The position numbers and the translations under genes are program-made. Shown here piece after piece: positions 53,413-64,000 of a stretch of 64,000 bases of DNA; positions within the stretch are counted from its first letter, which is position 1, and each line of letters begins with the position of its first letter. Under the pieces are notes generated by a model that was not told where the DNA came from, made no database searches, and saw only the letters and a list, made by a program, of their open reading frames with translations. The stretch is from Mimachlamys varia (Eukaryota > Mollusca > Bivalvia > Pectinida > Pectinidae). The stretch covers positions 48,611,058 through 48,675,057 of the forward strand of contig OX392532.1 in the NCBI GenBank assembly GCA_947623455.1, in the 5' to 3' direction.

Positions 53413-54560
53413 TTTCAAGACCAGCCTATTTTCGATTCAGGCTTATTATCGAGATTTTAGGGTATGTTGTTATTGTTAACTCAATAATTTAGCATTATAT
53501 TAGTTTGAAACACCGTATATGTATTTTACCTTCTACATTTAATGAAAAATAATCACATTCAATGTCCACAAGCACCTTTTATTTGTACATGTTGCCCCGA
53601 TCCTGCTCGATCCTTTTGATCGCCGCCCGATCCTTTAAATCGTCTAACCGCTGTACACTATTAAGCGCGGGCTTTCACAATGATTTAGGCCACTGGACAT
53701 TGGCTAACGGCATTTCATTATCACTGGATTCTTTCGTCTGGATTGATGTTTATTCGAATCTAGGTGAATTAATAACGTTAATTCACTAAATTGCCACTGT
53801 GGCTTTATTTGCCTTTTGATATCATGATGTCTCCACCAGCGCTACTTGTGCCACAATATTGCGGCTATGTGTGCGATTTTCTCTTGACTCGATGGTTCAC
53901 TATATTCAAGAACTGAATGCCTACTTACTTACTGATAGGTGTCATCGATATCTTCACAACACTTGCACCTTCTTCTTTACGCTACTTCTAATACTAGATC
54001 TAGTCTACTGCATGGCCATCTAACGGAATAAACAAGGTGTGATTAAAGACCTGATAATGTACATGTTTTGTCGTAACTGACCAGAACTGCTCGTAATCAG
54101 GAAATAATTAAATTTTGCTTGAGTTTTTTCATTGGTTTAAAAAAAAATGTTATAAGCCCATAACGTAAAAAAGGACGCCGTATATAACGTCGATTTTGAT
54201 TGGCTGATGCAGCAGCATATTAATTAATTAATTGGATGATGCAACAGCATATTATGACGAAACAGCTGTATGGTACAGCTAAATTTATGTTTTGGCATAC
54301 TGTATCTGTAAAAGGTGCAGCACATGTGTGTGTTACGTCATCTTTAATGATAGGGGGTGGCAGACTCTGGATTTTTTAGTCCCCGAGGTTTGCTGGAGCC
54401 TCCATTAACACAGTTAATTTTATTTGAGTATTGGCGCGGTACATGTACTATACACATTTTCGTAATTCACGATTTTAAATTATACAGAACCAGTTTAATT
54501 TTTACGATGGCCGACAATTTAAGAGCCTCGCAAAATGAAATGAACAATCTGTCACACTGT
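53413..54560. other. No gene recognised
   Basis: It contains copy C of a short dispersed repeat at 54298-54350 (tactgtatct, ggtgcagcaca, gtgtgttacgtcatctttaa). No coding signal was supported. Confidence 0.4.
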
Positions 54561-54835
54561 TTTTAATGGTACAGTTTTTTCATATCTTTTTGTACCATTG
54601 AAAAGTGTGCCATGGTACAAAAAAAAGTGTGAAAATTCAAATCATTTTGTACCATATATGCGTTACAGAAAGATTATAAACAACTTAGAAAAAACATAGC
54701 TTACATTCACATGTTTATGTACCAATAGCCGGTATCAGCCGGCAAAATGATATGAAAGGTTTTGTACTGCGTTACAGTTTTTTCATATCTTTTTGTACCA
54801 TCCGTGGTACAAAAAGACGTGAAAAACTGTAACAT
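54560..54835. repeat. Pair of small palindromes around gtaccat
   Basis: The block 54566-54640 and the tighter hairpin 54772-54832 both carry acagttttttcatatctttt, then tgtaccat/atggtaca, then a reverse complement. A third, shorter one lies at 55715-55752. They look like small foldback elements of one family. Confidence 0.65.
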
Positions 54836-54849
54836 CAGAACATCGAAAT

Positions 54850-56329
54850 GTCGTTATCCAACACCATGACCAGACCTGACCCCGAATAGCATAGGTTTGA
54901 TTACACCGTCACAACAAGCCGCAAAGATCATTAATCACTTCTTAGCACATAAACAGAGTCGAAACTATTGTGTACGTATAGGGGTGTACCTTGGGGCCGA
55001 ACATTATTAAATTAAATTTGTATAATGTCGTCATTTCTATTTTAGTGATAAACAATTGAATGATTGCAAACAACATTATCGCATTTCTCTAATGGTTTTA
55101 TAAAATGTTTGCATATATATATTCATTGATGTATACAATTGATTGTCCCATTTCCCCAAAACGGACCCCATCAGCATGTAATTACATGTTTCGGAGTTTC
55201 TTTCACTCGAGAATGTTCAAACTATGGAATAGTATAATGACAAAATATCATTCGGCTGATAACTTCCACTCACAAAGAATATTTGGTTCTAGAATATATA
55301 ACATGCATGTACATATGAAATAGGGGTAGATGCTTCTTCGTGGATAACGGCTAAATCAGAAATAAAGCATAATTATATCTAAATAGAAAATTCTTTCTTT
55401 TAATTCCATTTGTAAACGTGTACATACCATACACGCCTGCCGGGGGTTCTCTATACAATCCTGCTACACTTGTTGTAGCCAAAGGCATTCCGGGCAATTA
55501 CTTGGTAGGCTATACTATGTAATGATAGCTTTATCAGGGAGTCATTTGTCAAACTCGGTAACTTTTTTTCTGGCTGTTTATATGTTTCTGTACCATGGCT
55601 GTTTGAGGCCGATATTTTGGTACATAAAGATATAAAAGCGACTGAATTCTTGAAAGCAGAAGGGTCAGGTGCGTAATCACCTTTAATTTATGAATTTAGA
55701 AGTAAAGTTTACATCCTTTTGTACCATATTACGGTACCAAAAGATGTGAAAGCAGAGTTGAAATTAGTGAATCCGGGAATTTTCGTACTGAATCGATCTA
55801 CTTCTAATAGCACATGTTTATATCAGTTATATTTATTTTACTATCTGTAATAAATGAATATATGCCGTATATAAACGGATTAGTGTACATGTCCTGTTAG
55901 CGAGTGTCTTGTGGCTGAACATGTATGCATAAGGAACATATACTGAGTATACTGTATACGTACGTGTTATGTGAGGATTTCGCGTGCTTGTTAATCTATT
56001 ATTTTCCTGTTGATTCTTAATTGTTCTTCATATTTAAAAATATTTCCAAAATTTCAGGTTGATCGTAACAACAGAAAGAATCGAAATGCATGTAGATTCT
56101 ATCGATCATGCTCATTTTACACGTTAGTCTGTACGAGTTACCTCCCTGTAGTCTGTTTCTGCGAGTGCTGTTCCGTTTTTGCAGCTATTGCTGCCACTAT
56201 TCTGTGACCTTTGACCCATGTAATTTTTTCCCCTCCCGCTCCGGAAAAGCTTGAATAGCTACCAATCGTAAGATATCTGAACTTTTTGAAAGCCTTAATC
56301 TAACAGGCAATGATGTTCCCATGGTATTG
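54850..56329. other. No gene recognised
   Basis: Short open frames only, for example 55105-55323, without recognisable sequence or splice sites. Includes a small gtaccat palindrome at 55715-55752. Confidence 0.4.
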
Positions 56330-56710
56330 TTAAAGGCCCAATATACGTAACGTGTGGGAAATTTTTCGTTATTCAGAAAAATTCTCAAAAAAAATCCAGT
56401 TGATAACCATTCAAAAATAAGCCTAAAACGAAGTAAACCCGAGCGGTACATAACAAGAAACTCTTGACAAAAAAATCCAAAGAATTGAAAATAATTCAGG
56501 TGGGGCCCACTTCAACAACAAACCGAAGGTAGAAGATGGTTCGAAGTGGACGCGTGTTTACAAATACCGTGTTTCAAATGCTGCTGTACCGGTAACCGCG
56601 AAAGAATTCATCTTGAATATTGCTGATATCAGTTAATCTTAGCTAAATCTATAAATATAATAAGTTATTAGGCTTGATTTTCGCCGATAGTTACGTATAT
56701 TGGGCCTTTA
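56330..56710. mobile_element. MITE family M2, copy 2 (about 381 bp, inverted)
   Basis: Terminal inverted repeats ttaaaggcccaatatacgta and tacgtatattgggcctttaa. The interior is the reverse complement of 47125-47511 with moderate divergence. Confidence 0.85.
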
Positions 56711-57790
56711 ATAGTTATGATGACTTTAATTATCTATATGCGATTTGTAACAAAGAAATCAGTTTTTCACTTCCATGGCTCATTTAAATATAACGTCCCT
56801 GCTCATGGTCTGACCTCTCGTGTATACATTCGTGCTATACCTCTCTGTGCTTTACACTCGTATACGGATCGTGGAATGAACTGGCATGGCGTACTTTGCT
56901 GTTAAACTTTGATTATATAATCACGCCATAGCCAAATAGCCTGATTTTGATTTCAATGATATATTACCTTATACATGTGCATAAACCAAAATACTTGATC
57001 AATTTGTCGGTCGGAAGTATTAATTCGTAACTACAGTGTAAATCGCCCTCTCGATATGATAACGTTATTTACGAGTTATTTCCCCTGATTGTCACTAACG
57101 TTGTGATATATATATTATATATGTGTATACTGAATGCACAAGCTTGATCGATTTTCTTACTTAATATTGTACTGAGTATACAGTTCTTAATGAGACATTA
57201 TCAGAACCTGCATAATTAATGTACATGTATATGAATTGGCAAAACACTTGATTTATTGAAAATAACACTTATACTTTTCTATGGCGAGCAAAAGCTCGTG
57301 GTTTTATAATTACGTTCTCTGTGCTTCACATATCACTATACACTGTAGGTTCACATTTTTGTTTTAACGAAACTTTATCAGAACCTGTAAAGTGTACATA
57401 GTAATTGACTCAATACAAGTTATTTAGTAGAAATAACACTTATATTATTTCTCTGGTGTGCAAAAACCTTTATGGTGTAAATTACCGTTATTATGTGTGG
57501 CCATATATAGGTCACGGCCAACATACATGTAATTTTCCCTGCTTTGTATTATATGAACTTGATAATTGATAAGCTGTAAGTGAATATGACATGTTTGCAT
57601 ACCATTACTTTTCTCCAGCTTGGTAAAGATATTGTAAAAGGCCGTCGTTCGATCTTTTGGAACAACAATTTGACTGTTTACTGTGATATTTTATGACAAA
57701 TTGGATAGTTCGAACTATCATTTGTAACGAGAGATATGTTTGCGAATCCTTTTATTTTTTATCTAATATCCATTGTGCTAACTACCAGCA
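56711..57790. other. No gene recognised
   Basis: Two related blocks near 57190-57300 and 57360-57480 share tatcagaacctg, taacacttatact/att and gcaaaa, which suggests an old tandem duplication. No coding signal. Confidence 0.4.
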
Positions 57791-57799
57791 GCGTATATT

Positions 57800-58430
57800 T
57801 CATTGAATCATTCACCTTCCTCCGAACGATAATGTTAACCTGAAGTTGTTTTTATTGTGTTAAAAACTTCTTCTGTCAGTTTCTCAAATTGCACATGTAG
57901 GTTTCACGTTGTGCTTAGTTATGCCCGTTTGATATCATACTGATCAGTAAAAACAAAATGGCGGAAATGCTGCCATCTTTGATTTAGGCATTGCAATTGA
58001 CAACTACTAGAGGGATCTTTCTAATATTTCATATGTAGGTTCCCTTGGTCCCTACTGTTGTGCCCTTTTGATTTTGTAACTGATCAGAAAAACAAAATGG
58101 CTGAAAAGCAGCCATCTTGGACTTTGACATTGAAATCACTATTTCTTAAAGAAGTAAGGATGGATATTTCTCAAATTCTATATGTAGTTTCACTTTCGTG
58201 CCTAGTTGTGCCCGTTGAGAGATTTTGAGACTGATCAGATAAACAAAATGTCTGACAGATTGCCATCCTAAATTTTGATAATTAGGGTTAGAGATGTAAG
58301 TGAAGTGGGTCTTTCTAAACTTCATATGTATGTTCCTCTTGGTCCTTATAGTTGTGCTATTTTGCTTTTAGGGCCGATCAGAAAAACAAAATGGCCGACG
58401 GACGGCCATCTTGAAATTTTAGCTCATAGT
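57800..58430. repeat. Tandem array, about 135-150-bp unit, four copies
   Basis: Each unit holds ttctcaaatt-cacatgtagg, gttgtgcccgtttga, ctgatcagaaaaacaaaatg and gcc/tgccatctt. Anchors lie near 57949, 58084, 58228 and 58381. Confidence 0.8.
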
Positions 58431-59737
58431 CTACCATCTTTCAATTAATAATGCCTTTTCTTAAGAAGAAAAAAGGGAAAAGATCCCACTTTTTATTTTG
58501 TGTCGAACACACTAATACCGTTTATTTCGGTGCATATATTAAAATAACACATTCGCTTCCGTGTAAAGGATCAATGTTCATTTGTAATAAAGAATGATAT
58601 TTTAGTTAAAATGTTAAAGCACTGCACTGAATTGTACATGTAGCTTGAAGTACAACTCGTCAATCTAAACAACCTGCGTGTTATTGGGTTTACTCTAAAT
58701 ACTTACTTAATCCCTATTCTAAAACTTTCTGATATCAAAGCATAGTAACCCATACAACAAATACACTCCAATAGCTGTCGAAATATACATACAATTGTTT
58801 GAAGTTTTAGCGTTTCAGTACTTTCAGTACTTTGATTAGTTATAAAGCATATGCCCGCGATAATGCATATATTTATCTGTATTTTAGACCGTTAATTAAC
58901 ATCGTTTTAGAAGTCCATTTTATTGTCTTTTATAGAAAATAATTCAGAAAAGTAGAAATGTAATAGTATTGAATAAAAAAATACTTACATAACAAAAAAA
59001 GAAGAAATGTCCCAAATGTTTGTTTCTATGATATTATATTATTATATTCTTATCGCAATATGAACTTTAAATTTCCTTTAGAAATGTTATCTTTTTTAAA
59101 CAGATTTAATTTGATATGTCTCGTTATGTATTGTAGCACATTTTGGACCATGGAGAATAGATGTCATTGTACACGTGTAATCATGTTTTATTTTATATAT
59201 CATGAAGAGTGCATATTTCATTATCCATGTATGATTATGACAACGTTTGAATGAAACTTTTAATGATTTGACAAATTATTACTTCCATGTTCTTACTATA
59301 TATTGAATTTAATGAATGACATTTTATCAATTGAAATAAACAGAGGGCATGATGTAAGTTACTTTGTCAATAAAAATGTGTCTGGAAAATCAAGTATCCA
59401 ACCCTGATTTGTAACAAGACTGAATAACCGTTTTATAATCAATTTGTTTTACCAAATAAATCTACTTCTACCAGAGACTTTGATAGCAACCTTATGTAGT
59501 CCATGCTTCTGCTAATAAATTCTTTAAACTGGAATAAGTTGGGTTGCTCATCTTTTTACATTTTCAATGATTTCCAATTAATTTCTTATTCATAGAAATA
59601 ATAACAAAACACTAGGTATTTGTTTCAGTGCATTTTTTTTAATTTCAATCACATGATACGTTTTCTATGGATATCGTGACGTATAACGTGAACATGGCAT
59701 GACAAGTTTCCTATTATTTGTGTCATGAGGATGCATG
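58431..59737. other. No gene recognised
   Basis: AT-rich, no supported feature. Confidence 0.35.
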
Positions 59738-59739
59738 TA

Positions 59740-60328
59740 CGGGGTGTCTCAAAATACATGTCCCGCCTTTGATTTCATATACACAAATGAATATAACTCA
59801 TATCTTTACAATTTAAAGTATGCTAAAGCCCAATTAACGAGACGCACACATTTTGATGACATCATCTTTTTTGTGATGACGTCATAATTGAAACAGATGA
59901 TGTCATCAAAAATAAGTAAAATTGTAGAATTGATTCAACTACAGTGCAATCATTATTGAGAAAAAAACATCCAGATTTAAAACCAATATGCAGTAAGCAA
60001 ATTTACAGAATGATAGCTAAATTTTAAAAGCATGGATGTCTGAAAGACAGAAGAAAGGGAAACAGTGGGAGATAAAAAAGTTGAGCATGTCATATAGTAA
60101 CGTCATAAAATATTGGAAATCGGGACAAATTTGTGACGTCGCCGGAATTTGTTTCTCTAATGTGAATAATAAAATTTTCACTATTAATAATTCTTTTCTT
60201 TGCTTATTATGTATCAACAGAATTTTATTTTCAATAGCTTTCAGTCAATATCGGTTTTACACATGTACCTATCCGGTAGAGTAAATTATTACAGTTTATG
60301 GTCGGGACATGTATTTTGAGACACCCTG
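59740..60328. mobile_element. Mariner-like element remnant (589 bp)
   Basis: The ends cggggtgtctcaaaatacat and (reverse complement of right end) cagggtgtctcaaaatacat are near-perfect terminal inverted repeats of about 28 bp, flanked by TA at 59738-59739 and 60329-60330. The interior keeps a transposase helix-turn-helix fragment near 59930-60076; most of the transposase is deleted. Confidence 0.85.
59930..60076 (+). pseudogene. Transposase N-terminal helix-turn-helix fragment
   Basis: It reads STTVQSLLRKKHPDLKPICS, KQIYRMIAKF, a stop, then KHGCLKDRRKGNSGR. This is the form of the N-terminal DNA-binding helices in mariner-type transposases (VQ-x6-KFP-x6-K-IYR-x4-F-x2-G-x2-RKGxxGR). The catalytic domain is absent. 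Confidence 0.6.
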
Positions 60329-60494
60329 TATATCATTAACATTGTACATTGTGACGTACGTGTATATAACACTGACATTTGATAGAAAAGTATTTTGAGT
60401 ATAAATTTATTTAATTCTGAATGAATATAATATCATCAGCAAAAGATAAATTATCAACATTTTCAGCAACAATATAATCAAGCATCCTTATCAA

Positions 60495-60534
<40 letters not shown>
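60495..60534. repeat. (CAT)n microsatellite
   Basis: About 13 consecutive CAT units. It may be the tail of the adjacent minus-strand LINE, since it lies just beyond the LINE 3' end. Confidence 0.9.
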
Positions 60535-60659
60535 GTTATCATGGGGGAAATAATGGTACAAACAAAACGAGAACGTGATTCGATTGGGAAAACATAATTA
60601 GGAAAGACAAAATTAAAATTTAATTACTCCTCCGTTTGTAAGCTTCGACGATAAATTTA

Positions 60660-61880
60660 CCCAACAGATTCAGTTCCTTGACATATTGTGTATTTAATAG
60701 TTCGATTAGTTATACAGATGGTTTTTGCCCGTAATAATTTTTAATATTTTTTTTCTTAGATGTTGGTGACAAGGGCAAGTAAGTAGAAAATGAAATCCAT
60801 CTTCTACTTCTACTAGATCACAGTTAATACAATATATATTATTTCTTGTAATATTCCTGTACCTTCCCGTTTCTATTGACAGGTTGTGAGCTGACATACG
60901 TAATTTGGTAATCATAATTCGACGTTGTTTTGGCATGGACTTTAATAAATAATATTGTAATGTCACATTATCTACCATGTTTCTATATAAATCACATTAA
61001 CTTGAGATGGCCAAATATTTGAATAAAATTTGTTTTGCCTGATCCTCTATGCGCTGCTTAATAATGGGTAAAAGACAGATGTCGCTAGCTGCCTGTCTTA
61101 ACCATATATATCCAAACCCCAATTCAAATCATTTATGTTTTATGAATAATAACCGATTTTGTTTTGGATTAACCTTCCAGGTTTCTTTCAATAACAAGTG
61201 ATATGTTTCTTTAAGAATACAATTTTCACAGTTTAACAACTTAAACCAATATTTCAACATTGTAAGCCTTCGACTGACTCAGAAAATAAAACTAAATCAT
61301 CTGCATATAGAAAAAGAAATAAACCCAATTCACCAAAGTCGTAATGTGATGCACCACTTTCTATAAAGCTATTTTCAAAATCGTTTATAAACATAGAAAA
61401 AAAATAACCGTGATAAAATTTCTTCATGCATCAATCCAACATTATTAGAAAAAAAGTTTGAACATTTTCCATTTAACTAAAACACAGGATTTAACTAATG
61501 AATAAAAAGACCTACATTGTAACTGTAGACAAAAATTTCCCTCGAACCCCCAGCTTTGTCAACTTGCGCCATGCATAAGCTTACGCCGCCTACGAAATTA
61601 AATGCCTTGCAGAAATCTATATAAAGCAACAATATAGCCTCTTTCTTTCCAGATAAAGTTTTCGAAATTATAGTTTGCAAAGCGAAAATAGCGTCCACAG
61701 TGCTTACTCCTGGACGAAATCCAAATTGCGCGTCTGTTAAATACAAAAAAAAATGTATCATGTTTGGTACAAACCTCAATCAGACGTTTATTTAGTATGG
61801 ATGTGAACTTATTTATACACTTGAACATCCGGTTTTCGACGGGGTAATCAATTATCACAGATAGCACACGAAACAACTGT
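60660..61880 (-). pseudogene. Decayed non-LTR retrotransposon (LINE): RT and C-terminus
   Basis: On the minus strand, in order: FTSILNKRLIEVCTKHDTFF near 61830-61760 (RT block 1-2), AQFGFRPGVSTVDAIFALQ and LLLYIDFCKAFNFV (blocks 2-3), FLYADDLVLFSESVEG near 61310-61265 (catalytic YADD), then a C-terminal part with KLRMSAHNLSIETGRYRNI and a Cys/His cluster C-x2-C-x7-FHFLLTCP near 60706-60900. Several frame shifts and stops separate these. The arrangement fits Jockey/CR1-type LINEs with a C-terminal zinc-like motif. Confidence 0.8.
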
Positions 61881-62820
61881 GGATAAAATATCCCAATATT
61901 ATTTATGCAATAGTCTATCTTTTACCTTACCTGTACAATAGTTTCTCTGTCAATTCGTTATTTTCTCATTACAATATCGGCACTTTCCTACTGCTATTCG
62001 CCATGGCGACCGCCATGACACTATATTGTGTTATCGACGGTAGTGCTCCCTAGCGTTTCAAAAGCATTGAAGACCATGAAGACCACACCAGTCGAATTTT
62101 GTTACAGGAAAACATTTTTAAGAACCAACATTTGAGTTTCAAATAATCATCCTTCAGAAAATTCATATTTTGATATAAATAATAAGTTTTAATATTTTTC
62201 CAACGGAAGTGACATCAGAACTTGCATAAGTCAACATCTTTTTTGTATAATTCTCTGTTTAAAACACCGCATTGCCTACCAATACATTCTTTTTGTTGAA
62301 ATCGTATATTATAGCACTTCACAGGGTCTGATGCAAAAAAAAAAAAAACATTATTTTCCATTTTTTTTTATGAGAAAATAAAATCTGAAATATGCTCTTT
62401 CATAGCGTTTTATTTATAACACAACAAAAATTTCGCGTTGCTTGAATTGCAAAATGAATTTTGCCTGGTTGTGATATGTCGCTAAAAATCACATAATCAG
62501 ACTCGGGACATCTGGCACAATGTTTACTAAGCGTTGCAAATTTGACTGAAACTCAGAACGCTGCAGGTAAGGTTTTAAAGATGTATGTAAAATGGGCTTA
62601 AGTAAAAACTTGATTTTACGTGAGTATATATTCACTCTGTGATAAAATTACCTGTTTGAAACACAAAGTCTACTTTTCTTGGTAAAAACGTTTCTTAATG
62701 TGTGTGCATTTAGCAGACGACACCTGGTGAGAAATCACGCGAGAGTTTACGAGATATTTACAAAATGGCAAAGGCGTCGGAAACTCCATCTCGTCGATAA
62801 CGCAATGCCCGACCATACCT
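61881..62820. other. About 940-bp block that splits the LINE; identity unknown
   Basis: It separates the RT segment at 62820-62915 from the continuation at about 61876 on the same strand. No terminal repeats or coding sequence were recognised. It may be an inserted element or the result of rearrangement. Confidence 0.5.
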
Positions 62821-62915
62821 CTAAAATTATTAGGATATGTATAAGCTTCCTTTTTATGCACAGGTACGATTATTGCTGTGGACCAATCAGCTGGGAAACA
62901 TCCATTATATGCAGA
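62820..62915 (-). pseudogene. LINE RT fragment (N-terminal fingers)
   Basis: It reads NGCFPADWSTAIIVPVHKKE then YPNNFRGM, the conserved G-x-P-x-x-W, IPI-KK and NYRGI motifs at the start of LINE reverse transcriptases. It stops after RGM where the next motif is displaced about 940 bp away. Its other end abuts a MITE. Confidence 0.7.
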
Positions 62916-63330
62916 TTGTATACGCAATCTGATGAAAATACAGATCCTTGTTCTCACACCGCTTTACAAGGATCTGACAATTGCAACATCCCATCAGAAG
63001 TCACGTCCAGATGACCTTTGTCGCCTCTTTACTTATATTAACACTAAAATGATTTTCCAACGACCTGTCATCTTGCAACAAGCCATTTCGTCACATTATT
63101 CTACATGAAATGTTTGGTGACGAAATGACTTAACGGACAAATGCGTTTATGCAAACTTTGTCGCCTCAAAATTTCACTGTCAAGATTCTGCCAGTAGTGA
63201 TTTGATTGGCTAATGCGAAAGGTCATCGGGACATGACCCTCTATGGGATTATCTCAGATCTTAACGCAGCAGAGAGAAGTTTACGGAACGGCGCGGAGAT
63301 CAAGATATGATTTTAATCAGATTGATTGTA
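62916..63330. mobile_element. Long-TIR MITE, diverged copy of the 20494-21068 family
   Basis: The left end (tgtatacgcaatctgatgaa, tacagatcc, aggatctgac, cagatgaccttt) and right end (aaaggtcatc, gggacatgac, cagatctta, atgattttaatcagattg, tgtatac) are inverted relative to each other and share ordered motifs with the intronic MITE. It lies next to the truncated LINE end. Confidence 0.65.
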
Positions 63331-64000
63331 TACGTCAATAATTAATTCAAAAGGGAAATATAGTCTAGCATTCCTCCCCACTTCTCACTACCACAATCTA
63401 ACTGAGTTTAAAAAAAAAATAACCGAAAGATGTAACGTTAGGCCTATTTTAAAAAACCGAATCCGATGCATGGCCGTTTTGGTCACTGCTCATGTCATTA
63501 GAACACACCCCTATTCCGGTTTACACATTGAACTTCCGGTTATAATTACAGCTGCATGCTCACTCATGCTGCTCTTCTGTCTACACAATGAAGCCATCAG
63601 GTAAATATATTTCTTTACTGATTTTACGATGTTACAGGACGTAATACTGTCTTAATGAAGCGACTTGATGTGAAATATGCGCTGCCTATAGGCGAGCTCT
63701 TGGGTTGATCGAGTTTTTGCGACGATACACAGTTCAGAGGATCATGTACATGTCTGCATGTAGTAACACGTGTGCGTAGATCATCCCACGCCCCTAACCC
63801 AGCAGAGAGCAAACAACAGAAACACGCACATTTGTATACTGCAGTGACTTCATATGTCTCAATACGATCTTATTCCGCAACAGGACTTAATGAATTTGAT
63901 AGAAGTTGTAAAAATTGCGGTAGACTCTATTGTTCAGTTATTCAGGTACTGATCGACGCACCGGCAGATATACTCAAACAATGTTAGAGGTTCTAAATGG
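63331..64000. other. No gene recognised
   Basis: Short open frames only; a possible donor after ATCAG at 63600 (gtaaat) follows an open frame from 63326, without supporting domain or acceptor. Confidence 0.3.

Noticed and set aside
1..64000. tRNA genes, rRNA genes, CRISPR arrays or bacterial operons
   Set aside because: None seen; spliced genes and eukaryotic repeats throughout. The only tRNA-like sequence is the SINE head.

Overview
The window is animal nuclear DNA: AT-rich, repeat-dense, with spliced genes, a (CAT)n microsatellite, a tRNA-derived SINE, Tc1/mariner-type elements, a non-LTR retroelement and a Ty3/gypsy LTR retrotransposon. Codon use, very small exons in long introns and several dispersed repeat families suggest a lophotrochozoan, most likely a bivalve mollusc. 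The species is inferred and cannot be fixed from this sequence alone.

Region 1 (257-30306, + strand) is the most notable part. A run of at least 23 microexons (15-42 nt), every one a multiple of 3 and every one bounded by introns after the second base of a codon, is spread over about 22 kb. It reads without a break into five ordinary exons that encode an unrecognised domain, a ZU5 domain, a basic or possibly UPA-like region, a Pro/Thr/Ser/Gly linker and a C-terminal death domain ending in TAG at 30306. The phases of all 28 exons add up to one uninterrupted frame (829 codons including the stop). Any microexon could be skipped or included without changing the downstream frame. The layout recalls schistosome micro-exon genes, but here it sits on a ZU5-death signalling module. 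The 5' end lies outside the window.

The introns of region 1 hold mobile and repeat DNA: a decayed SGNH-hydrolase-like fragment, two near-perfect foldback elements, a long-TIR MITE that abuts a splice acceptor, a roughly 35-bp minisatellite of about 1.3 kb with a higher-order period, a SINE and several copies of a dispersed repeat family.

Region 2 (30307-35900) holds dispersed, internally tandem repeat elements and no convincing gene. Region 3 (35989-39244, - strand) is an intronless C2H2 zinc-finger array of about 30 fingers. It is broken by one in-frame stop and one frame shift in an A8 run, and it ends in an 18-bp minisatellite translated as Gly/Asp-rich hexapeptides. Region 4 (39860-42310) is two consecutive tandem arrays. 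Region 5 (43723-45032) is a pogo/Tc1-type non-autonomous element.

Region 6 (48084-53407) is a nearly complete 5.3-kb Ty3/gypsy-type LTR retrotransposon with 123-bp LTRs and a 5-bp target duplication. It is young, with 2 differences between LTRs, but it carries several lesions. Its primer-binding site is an exact complement of a stretch inside its own LTR, placed about 29 nt after a TATA box. This suggests Tf1-style self-priming rather than tRNA priming.

Region 7 (53413-64000) contains MITE copies, tandem repeats, a mariner-like remnant with a helix-turn-helix fragment, and a decayed, interrupted LINE reverse transcriptase. No tRNA, rRNA or CRISPR feature was seen.
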